A DNA stretch of 40,741 bases, from NCBI GenBank assembly GCA_014382585.1, contig JACNJL010000027.1, forward strand, positions 1-40,741. The letters are read 5' to 3'. The position numbers were made by a program, and so were the translations under genes. The DNA is from Limisphaerales bacterium (GTDB taxonomy: Bacteria; Verrucomicrobiota; Verrucomicrobiia; Limisphaerales; UBA1100). How positions within the stretch are numbered: the stretch's first letter is position 1; each line of letters opens with the position of its first letter. This document shows, in pieces, positions 34,748 through 40,741 of this stretch. The notes below the pieces were generated by a model, which was given only the letters and a program-made list of their open reading frames with translations, did no database searches and was not told the origin of the DNA.

Positions 34748-35419
34748 ATGGTTTCAGCCGTCATCGTTGCCGCCGGAAGCGGCACCCGCATGGGCGTGGA
34801 CAAACTTTTCCTTGAGGTGGCCGGGCTACCCATCGTCGGTCACACTTGGCGGCGCTTTGATGCGCATCCGGCAATCGACGAAATTGTGCTTGTGATCCGC
34901 GAAAATTCGCGCGCCGAATTTGAGGCATTGGGCAAACGGCTTCCGCTCAATAAACCATTCTCCTTCGTAATTGGCGGCGATGAGCGGCAAGATTCAGTAA
35001 GCAACGGACTAGGCGCGGTGCATGCGAATTGCGAGCTGGTTGCCATTCAGGACGGCGCCCGGCCCTGCACGCCCAATGAGGCAATCACGACCACCATTTC
35101 TGCAGCCCAAAAGGGTGGGGCGGCAGTGTCCGCCAACAAAGTGGTCGACACCATTAAAGAAGCGGACGGCACTGGCCGGATTGCCCGGAACGTGGACCGT
35201 ACCTATTTGTGGGCAGTGCAAACTCCACAACTATTCAAGGTGGATGTGCTGCGCAAAGCAATGGCCGCTGTGCGCGCGCAAGACGCGCAAATTACAGATG
35301 ACACCTCAGCGTGTGAATTGATCGGCCAACCAGTGACCTTGGTGGATTGTGGCGCGCCCAATCCCAAAGTGACCACCGTGGGCGACTTATTATTAGTCGA
35401 AATGTTGCTTCGTCAATAA
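34748..35419 (+). CDS. ispD: 2-C-methyl-D-erythritol 4-phosphate cytidylyltransferase
   Basis: IspD makes CDP-methylerythritol in the non-mevalonate isoprenoid pathway. The start at 34748 gives 223 residues beginning MVSAVIVAAGSGTRMGVDKLF, the CTP-binding loop in its expected place; the frame extends upstream but only over recJ. AIQDGARPC, DRTYLWAVQTPQLF and ITDDTSACE are further landmarks. It lies 8 bases after recJ. ispF, a frequent neighbour, is not here, so this is a single-function enzyme. Confidence 0.95.
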   Translation: MVSAVIVAAGSGTRMGVDKLFLEVAGLPIVGHTWRRFDAHPAIDEIVLVIRENSRAEFEALGKRLPLNKPFSFVIGGDERQDSVSNGLGAVHANCELVAIQDGARPCTPNEAITTTISAAQKGGAAVSANKVVDTIKEADGTGRIARNVDRTYLWAVQTPQLFKVDVLRKAMAAVRAQDAQITDDTSACELIGQPVTLVDCGAPNPKVTTVGDLLLVEMLLRQ

Positions 35420-35462
35420 ACCCTCCTTGCCATTTTTGCCCCGCGCTCTAGGCTGTCGGCTT

Positions 35463-36728
35463 ATGAGACAGCGAATTTTCACCACTATGCTTGCCATTGC
35501 GTTGGGCGTAAATCTTTACTTAGGTGCGCGCCATCTTGCCACCAGCGCCGAAGTGAATGGCAAAAAGGATGTGTACGCTAATATGGAAAAATTCACGCGC
35601 GTGTTGGAAACCGTGCGGCGTGAGTACGTCGATGAAGATAAAGTCGAGTATGAAGATTTGGTGCAAGGCGCGTTGCGCGGAATGATCCAAACGCTTGATC
35701 CCCACAGCGAATACATGGACGCCAAAAAATATGGGGCGTTACAATCAGATACCATACAACAATTTGGCGGCATTGGTGTGGTCGTGAGCATGCGTGACAA
35801 CTGGCTAACTGTGGTGGCGCCTATGGATGACACGCCGGGGAGTCGGGCCGGATTGATGCCGGGCGATCGCGTCATGAAGATCGGCGAGAAAACTACAAAA
35901 GGAATGACACTCAATGATGCCGTGGGAGTCATGCGAGGAAAGCCCGGCACAGAAGTGGTTGTGGAATTCTACCGACCTTCTGCGGACAAGAATTTAACGA
36001 TCACCTTCAAACGCGAAATCATCAAAACCAAAAGTGTGCGCGATATAAATGGTGGCGGCAAATACGATCTGCTGAAGCACCAGATTGGCTATGTGCGTCT
36101 TTCTGGATTTTCTGAAAAAACCGCTTCCGAGTTGGAGGCGGCTTTGGTGAAAATGGAAGAACAAGGAATCAAAGCGCTGGTGCTCGATTTGCGCGATAAT
36201 CCTGGCGGACTATTGACTCAGTCTGCGTATGTCGCCGAAAAATTTGTGCCCGAGGGGCAGGTGGTCGTTACTACTGAAGGACGGAAACAACGACAGCTTG
36301 ATAAATTGGTAGCGAGCGGCCGGTTTAAACAGCGAACGCTGCCAATCGTGGTGCTTGTTAACGGCGGCAGCGCCAGTGCCTCCGAGATCGTTGCCGGCTG
36401 CCTGCAGGATCTGGGCCGCGCAGAATTGGTGGGGATGAAGACCTTTGGGAAAGGCTCCGTCCAGAGCATTCTGCCCCTGCATGACGGTTCCGCATTACGG
36501 CTCACAACGGCCAAATATTACACCCCCAAGCATCGCACGATTCACGGTAAAGGCATAACGCCTGATCACATAGTGGAAATGACTCCCGAGCAAATGGGGC
36601 ACCTCGCGCTGCAGCGCTCACCCGGCGGCCTGGAAACGCTTCCAGAAGAAGAGCGCAGGCAAGCTGAGGCCACGGTGGATCTTCAGCTGAACAAAGCTTT
36701 GGAATTGCTCAAGGCCAAGCTCAACTGA
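35463..36728 (+). CDS. carboxyl-terminal processing peptidase (S41)
   Basis: The ATG at 35463 gives 421 residues that start with a signal peptide or anchor (IFTTMLAIALGVNLYLGA); the frame extends upstream without reaching a better start. A PDZ domain at about 100-170 (GIGVVVSMRDNWLTVVAPM, SRAGLMPGDRVMKI) precedes the peptidase. Catalytic Ser305 is in GGSASASEI and Lys330 is in TFGKGSVQ, as in CtpA/CtpB. These periplasmic proteases trim or degrade envelope proteins at the C-terminus. The target is unknown. tsaD follows after 5 bases. Confidence 0.93.
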   Translation: MRQRIFTTMLAIALGVNLYLGARHLATSAEVNGKKDVYANMEKFTRVLETVRREYVDEDKVEYEDLVQGALRGMIQTLDPHSEYMDAKKYGALQSDTIQQFGGIGVVVSMRDNWLTVVAPMDDTPGSRAGLMPGDRVMKIGEKTTKGMTLNDAVGVMRGKPGTEVVVEFYRPSADKNLTITFKREIIKTKSVRDINGGGKYDLLKHQIGYVRLSGFSEKTASELEAALVKMEEQGIKALVLDLRDNPGGLLTQSAYVAEKFVPEGQVVVTTEGRKQRQLDKLVASGRFKQRTLPIVVLVNGGSASASEIVAGCLQDLGRAELVGMKTFGKGSVQSILPLHDGSALRLTTAKYYTPKHRTIHGKGITPDHIVEMTPEQMGHLALQRSPGGLETLPEEERRQAEATVDLQLNKALELLKAKLN

Positions 36729-36733
36729 CGCTC

Positions 36734-37768
36734 ATGCGGCTGTTGGCCATTGAAACTTCGTGTGACGAAACCAGCGCGGCGGTCATCGTTGATGGGCGTG
36801 CGGCGAGCACGGTGGTCTCCTCGCAAATCAAAATCCACGCTGAATACGGCGGTGTGGTGCCCGAGTTGGCCACGCGCGAACATCTCCGGAACTTGCAACC
36901 GGTCGTCCGCGAAACATTGCGTCGCGCCAACCTTGAACCCGGCAAATTAGACGCCATTGCAGCCACCCGCGGCCCGGGATTGCCGCCGGCATTAATGGTC
37001 GGCTGGAAAGCCGCGCAGTCAATGGCATATGCTTTGAATTGTCCGCTGATGAGCGTGAATCACGTGCAGGGACATTTATATTCACCGTGGTTCACGGGTG
37101 AACCTCCGGTTGCGGATTGGGGAAGATTTCAGCCCAATCTCTCCCTTATTGTTAGCGGTGGCCATTCGTTATTGGTGCACGTGACGGCACCGTTGGATCA
37201 TCAAATCTTAGGCAGCACCCTGGATGATGCCGCCGGCGAGTGCTTCGATAAAATCGCCAAGCAACTGGGTTTGGGTTACCCCGGCGGGCCGGAAGTTGAC
37301 CGGCTTGCGCGCGGCGGCAATCCATCCGTCTATAGTTTCGCGCGCCCGATGCTCAATCAACCCAACGATGACTTTAGCTTTAGCGGCTTAAAAACTTCGG
37401 TCAGATATTTTCTCGAGAAAAACCCTGAGCTTGCCGCTGATAACGCTCGGCTCCCTGATCTGTGCGCCAGTGCTCAAGCAGCAATTGTGGAGGTGCTGGT
37501 AAAAAAAACAATCCGCGCCGCCAAGCGTGAACGCGTGCGGTGCCTTACTTTGTCCGGCGGAGTGGCGTGCAACAGTGAGCTTCGAAAACAGTTGCAGGTA
37601 GTCTGTGATAAGAATGCATTTACCCTGCGCCTCGCTTCGCCGGATTTGTGCACTGACAACGCCGCGATGATCGGGTTATTGGCGGAGAAGCAGTTTGCCG
37701 AAGGAATTGAGCCGGAACCAATCGGGGCGGATATTCAACCCGGAATGGCATTAACAAAGCGCCTGTAA
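36734..37768 (+). CDS. tsaD: tRNA N6-adenosine threonylcarbamoyltransferase
   Basis: TsaD transfers threonylcarbamoyl to A37 of ANN-decoding tRNAs, with TsaB and TsaE. The 344-residue protein begins MRLLAIETSCDETSAAVIV, has the metal-binding H110 and H114 (SVNHVQGHLYS), the block LIVSGGHSLLV and a C-terminal CTDNAAMIGLL. Residue numbers are within one of the E. coli enzyme. It follows ctpA at 5 bases and converges with aspC. tsaB and tsaE are not in this window. Confidence 0.97.
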   Translation: MRLLAIETSCDETSAAVIVDGRAASTVVSSQIKIHAEYGGVVPELATREHLRNLQPVVRETLRRANLEPGKLDAIAATRGPGLPPALMVGWKAAQSMAYALNCPLMSVNHVQGHLYSPWFTGEPPVADWGRFQPNLSLIVSGGHSLLVHVTAPLDHQILGSTLDDAAGECFDKIAKQLGLGYPGGPEVDRLARGGNPSVYSFARPMLNQPNDDFSFSGLKTSVRYFLEKNPELAADNARLPDLCASAQAAIVEVLVKKTIRAAKRERVRCLTLSGGVACNSELRKQLQVVCDKNAFTLRLASPDLCTDNAAMIGLLAEKQFAEGIEPEPIGADIQPGMALTKRL

Positions 37769-37779
37769 TTCCAGGTCGC

Positions 37780-38961
37780 TTACTTTTCACCGTTCACTTG
37801 CTGGGTGAACGCAGCAAATCGGCTCAGTGCTTGTTCCAGATTTTCCATGCTGGTTGCGTAACTAATGCGGAGATAGTCGTCAGAGCCAAAGGCAATTCCC
37901 GGGACGGCGGCGACTTTGGCTTCGGACAATAGGCGCTCACAAAACTCCGCTGATTTCAGGCCGGTGCTGGAAATGTTTGGGAACAAGTAAAATGCGCCTT
38001 GAGCGTTCACGCAAGTAACGCCGGGCATGGCGTTGAGCTGTTCGTGCGCGAAGGCGCGGCGTTTGGAAAACTCGGTCATCCAAACCCCGAGGTGATCCTG
38101 CGGGCCGTCGAGCGCCTCTACCGCGCCGGATTGTGCGAAGGAAGTTGGGTTGCTGGTGCTGTGACTCTGGATGGCACTGATGGCATTGGCAATCGGTAAG
38201 GGCGCAGCAGTGAAGCCAATCCGCCAGCCGGTCATTGAATATGCTTTAGCAAGACCGTGTACGATAATGGTGTGCGCTTGATGCTCAGGCGAGCATGCGG
38301 CGACGCTTTGGAAGACGGCATCGCCATAAAGAAGTTTTTCATAAATTTCATCGCTCATGATGAGCACCCCTTTTTCTATGCACACATCGCCAAGCGCGCG
38401 CACTTCGTCGGGTGTGTAAACACTGCCGGTCGGGTTACTTGGGGAATTTAAAATAAACAGTCGCGTGCGATCCGTGATGGCGGCGCGAAGTTGATCGGGC
38501 GTTACTTTGAATTCGGTAGTGTCAGTGGTTTCAACTATCACCGGTGTGGCGCCGGCGAGCGTGACCATTTCGGGGTAGCTCAGCCAATAAGGCGCAGGGA
38601 TAATCACCTCGTCACCTTCCTCGCAGGTGGCAAGGATTACATTATAGCATGAATGCTTGCCGCCACAGGAAACGATGATTTGCTGCGGATCGTATTGAAG
38701 ATTGTTTTCGCGCTCAAATTTACGGGCTACTGCCGCGCGCAATTCAGGCGTGCCGGCTGCGGGGGTGTATTTGGTGAATCCGTCGGCCAAGGCTTGTGTG
38801 GCGGCAGATTTGATGTGCTCGGGTGTGTCAAAATCCGGTTCGCCCGCGCCGAGCCCGATCACATCCTCGCCCGCGGCGCGCAGCGCTTTGGCTTTGGCAG
38901 TAATGGCGAGCGTGAGCGAGGGTGACAGCGATGCAGCACGTTTCGAAATTCGGTAGTTCAT
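37780..38961 (-). CDS. pyridoxal-phosphate aspartate/aromatic aminotransferase
   Basis: The protein is a class I fold-type aminotransferase. The start at 38961 (MNYRISKRAASLSPS) gives 393 residues, the family N-terminus; the frame extends 19 residues further but that part looks unconserved. Signatures are GLGAGEPDFDTP, NSPSNPTGSVYTPDEV, MSDEIYEKLLYG and VHGLAKAYSMTGWRIGF with PLP-Lys239. This is the type I gamma or AspB/AspC1 class that makes aspartate from oxaloacetate and may also act on prephenate. The exact substrate range is not predictable. It diverges from the Sel1 lipoprotein across 86 bases. Confidence 0.9.
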   Translation of the reverse strand: MNYRISKRAASLSPSLTLAITAKAKALRAAGEDVIGLGAGEPDFDTPEHIKSAATQALADGFTKYTPAAGTPELRAAVARKFERENNLQYDPQQIIVSCGGKHSCYNVILATCEEGDEVIIPAPYWLSYPEMVTLAGATPVIVETTDTTEFKVTPDQLRAAITDRTRLFILNSPSNPTGSVYTPDEVRALGDVCIEKGVLIMSDEIYEKLLYGDAVFQSVAACSPEHQAHTIIVHGLAKAYSMTGWRIGFTAAPLPIANAISAIQSHSTSNPTSFAQSGAVEALDGPQDHLGVWMTEFSKRRAFAHEQLNAMPGVTCVNAQGAFYLFPNISSTGLKSAEFCERLLSEAKVAAVPGIAFGSDDYLRISYATSMENLEQALSRFAAFTQQVNGEK

Positions 38962-38986
38962 TGCGCGGAGAAGATGCCGCAGGCGA

Positions 38987-38999
38987 TTGCGCGGCGCAA
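38987..38999. promoter_or_regulatory. short inverted repeat in the aspC/Sel1 divergent gap
   Basis: TTGCGC (38987-38992) and GCGCAA (38994-38999) flank a single G. The nine-base block attgcgcgg also recurs in direct orientation at 38960-38968 and 38986-38994. The gap of 86 bases must hold promoters for both genes. No clear -35/-10 pair was found. GC-rich inverted repeats of this size can be chance. Confidence 0.25.
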
Positions 39000-39047
39000 G
39001 CGGTTTTCCTCTTTCCAAATATTGCTGAACCGAGTATTTGTGTGCTT

Positions 39048-39590
39048 ATGCGTATCCTGTGTTGTTTAGTGCTGCTCGCATTCACCGCTTGCAACAAGAA
39101 GCCCCAAACCAAATTCGGTCAACTGAAGGAATTGGCTGATGACGGTGATGTGACTGCGCAATTTGAAGTTGGCAATTCGTACTACTTCAGAAATAGCAAA
39201 CGGGAACACAAACTAGGCCTGGAGTACCTCGAAATGGCCGCTGGAAACGGGCATATCGAGGCGCAGTTTTTAGTAGGCTTCATGTATGATGTTGGCGAGG
39301 GGCAGGTGGGGCGTGACAGCAAAAAGGCGGGGGAATATCTTTCACGCGCCGCTGCGCAGGGCCACGCTGAAGCGCAGCAACTGATGATCATGCGTACTCA
39401 ATATGGCGATGGCGTTCCCAAGAGTGCCGCGAAAGCGTTTATGTGGGCTGTGCTGGCCACGGCGAATGGAGACCCCAAAGCGGCGCGGCATAAGCGCGGG
39501 ATGGAGGCCGAGTTGCCGACTGCGGTGGTTAGGGAGGGGCGCCGTATGGCTAAAGAATTTAAGCCAAAGCGCGAGTTAATCGGGCAGTAG
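39048..39590 (+). CDS. Sel1-repeat lipoprotein
   Basis: The ATG at 39048 opens onto a short signal peptide with lipobox FTAC and Cys15, giving 180 residues. The frame extends upstream into the gap and aspC, but that would hide the signal. Three Sel1-like repeats follow (GDVTAQFEVGNSYYF, GHIEAQFLVGFMYDVGEG, GHAEAQQLMIMRTQYGDGV), the tandem alpha-helical type used for protein binding. The last repeat continues into a helical tail. Role in the envelope is unknown. It converges with the M23 peptidase at a 15-base gap. Confidence 0.85.
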   Translation: MRILCCLVLLAFTACNKKPQTKFGQLKELADDGDVTAQFEVGNSYYFRNSKREHKLGLEYLEMAAGNGHIEAQFLVGFMYDVGEGQVGRDSKKAGEYLSRAAAQGHAEAQQLMIMRTQYGDGVPKSAAKAFMWAVLATANGDPKAARHKRGMEAELPTAVVREGRRMAKEFKPKRELIGQ

Positions 39591-39605
39591 AAGGATTGAG
39601 GCAAT

Positions 39606-40679
39606 TCATTCACCGTTTTGCCATGCCAACAAATCCAGCGCACGAAGACCTTTGGTGGTGAGCACCCAGCGCGCGCCTTTTTTGAATACCAACGATCGAC
39701 ACGGGTGCTTGCGTCGCTCCTCATCAATTACTTCAAGCAATTCAAAACGCACGCCGCCAGATTTTTGCTTCAACCCCTTCGCGTACAATGGTTTGAGCCG
39801 GATTGGGATGGCATTGAAATTTAAATCCACTTCCCAACCTTGCACCGGAAGCGTTTCAGCCTGCACGGTTTGAACAACCAACTTCGGAAAGCGTTCGGCC
39901 CATTCCAGTTGAGGTTGATGGATGCGCACGCGACACATCGTGGGCTGCTTGGAAAGATACAGTCGCAAATCAAATTTGCCGGCAGCTTCGAGCCGTAAAA
40001 TTTCAGCAACATCCAAGCCAAGGAGGTTGACTCCATTCCATGCGCCGTGGAAATTATTGCCGCCCTTGTACCAGTGCCGAAACCAACTTTCAAACTGCGT
40101 GTGAATTTGCAGCCCAATTTCAAAATGCAAATGTGCGCGGTCTTTGGCGATGCCGTCATTAGTATTTGTGGTGCGGCCAAGGATGCCCAGCGTGTCGCCG
40201 CCGGACACCGTTTGCCCGATTTCCAATTCGTCAGCTATTTCTTTGAGGTGGGCGTAAAGTGTGTAAACAGGCAACCCATCAACCACGTGATGCAACACGA
40301 TGTACTTGCCGTAATTCGATGCGGCAATGTTGTTGTTAAGATGAGCCACTTCGCCGCCAAAGCTCGCGGTTACAAGGTCAGTCGGTTCGTTGCGCTCATC
40401 CCGGTGGAGCGCCAGAATGTCAATACCCTCATGAATGCGGGTGCGCGAATTGCGCACGCACCCAAATGCGCCGCTGCTCCACGGTTTTCCAGGACCGGTG
40501 GGGGCAAAAAAATTAGTTTCTCCGTTCGCTCGGAGGAGGGTGCGGTTTTCAGTTGGGAATTGAAAAGCGGGTTTCGTGACAACCGGGGAAGGTGTGGGGG
40601 GGGCAGGCGATGCAGGGTCGGGGGATTTACTGCACCCGATCGCACTCACCAAAATGATTAGCCCAAGCCGAAGCTCCAT
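39606..40679 (-). CDS. M23-family peptidase lipoprotein
   Basis: A signal peptide with lipobox AIGC (Cys16) is followed by a Pro-rich linker. The LytM/M23 domain, at about residues 80-190, has the zinc ligands H83 and D87 in HEGIDI and H183-L-H185 in AHLHFE. These enzymes cut peptide cross-links in peptidoglycan or, if inactive, regulate amidases; here the zinc ligands are intact. A second region of about 165 residues follows (VRIHQPQLEW, LDLLAWQ) that I do not recognise. The 357-residue protein begins 3 bases after the stop of the partial gene upstream on the same strand. Confidence 0.85.
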   Translation of the reverse strand: MELRLGLIILVSAIGCSKSPDPASPAPPTPSPVVTKPAFQFPTENRTLLRANGETNFFAPTGPGKPWSSGAFGCVRNSRTRIHEGIDILALHRDERNEPTDLVTASFGGEVAHLNNNIAASNYGKYIVLHHVVDGLPVYTLYAHLKEIADELEIGQTVSGGDTLGILGRTTNTNDGIAKDRAHLHFEIGLQIHTQFESWFRHWYKGGNNFHGAWNGVNLLGLDVAEILRLEAAGKFDLRLYLSKQPTMCRVRIHQPQLEWAERFPKLVVQTVQAETLPVQGWEVDLNFNAIPIRLKPLYAKGLKQKSGGVRFELLEVIDEERRKHPCRSLVFKKGARWVLTTKGLRALDLLAWQNGE

Positions 40680-40682
40680 TTG

Positions 40683-40741
40683 CTATTCGGCTCCCACTTT
40701 CAAATTCAATTCCTCAACGATAAATTCAAGTTCCTCGCGCG
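40683..40741 (-). CDS. C-terminal fragment of an unidentified gene (partial)
   Basis: On the minus strand an open frame enters from the window edge and ends at a TAG (40685-40683). The last residues read REELEFIVEELNLKVGAE, acidic and probably helical. It is 3 bases from the M23 start and so probably in the same operon. The fragment is too short to name a family. Confidence 0.5.
   Translation of the reverse strand, partial: REELEFIVEELNLKVGAE

Noticed and set aside
37791-37811. Hairpin CGTTCAC/GTGAACG between tsaD and aspC as a terminator
   Set aside because: The 7-bp stem lies in the last codons of aspC and has no T-run on either side, so there is no good case for intrinsic termination.

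Overview
This window looks like a chromosomal housekeeping stretch from a moderately GC-rich Gram-negative bacterium, most likely of the Planctomycetes-Verrucomicrobia-Chlamydiae group and probably Verrucomicrobiota. That placement is inference. It rests on the fused SecDF next to YajC, tandem MORN-type lipoproteins, many lipobox and periplasmic proteins, and overall protein style; there is no rRNA or other marker here. I found no tRNA, rRNA, CRISPR array, insertion sequence or prophage. Coding density is very high: no gap exceeds about 120 bases, and many neighbours overlap by 1, 4 or 8 bases.

Layout. 1-96 is the end of a Gly/Glu-rich gene. 153-1942 holds two minus-strand MORN-repeat lipoproteins, then rnd (plus). 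3130-8878 is one long minus-strand run, read as nadC-birA-coaX-trpA-manC-rlmI: cofactor synthesis (NAD, biotin attachment, CoA), the last step of tryptophan synthesis, nucleotide-sugar supply and an rRNA methylase. From 8989 the plus strand carries msrP, nnr, a proline-rich membrane protein, an adenylate-kinase-like gene and fmt. 14307-20794 is a TetR-controlled tripartite efflux operon (tetR, outer-membrane factor, membrane-fusion protein, RND pump). Its promoter is followed by a perfect 15+15 bp inverted repeat that ends at the tetR start codon. 20849-23482 holds a TetA-like MFS transporter, a HAD hydrolase and folB. A minus-strand secreted subtilase follows, then FAA hydrolase, proS, tgt-yajC-secDF (the widespread order), terC, a small membrane protein, recJ, ispD, ctpA and tsaD. 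The end has aspC (minus), a Sel1-repeat lipoprotein (plus), an M23 peptidase lipoprotein (minus) and a gene fragment (minus).

The most unusual item is the MFS transporter at 20849-22489. Between its seventh and eighth predicted membrane helices it carries an inserted domain of about 70 residues that reads as a lipoyl/barrel-sandwich hybrid, like those in membrane-fusion adaptors, but without the modifiable lysine. It lies directly downstream of a complete RND tripartite pump, so one testable idea is that it docks onto a periplasmic adaptor. Other points of interest are the tetR operator, a subtilase with an STN-like N-terminal domain, a HAD hydrolase with DWSGT instead of DxDGT, a membrane protein of unknown family with a long Pro-rich linker, and two convergent gene pairs that share a 4-bp palindromic stop.
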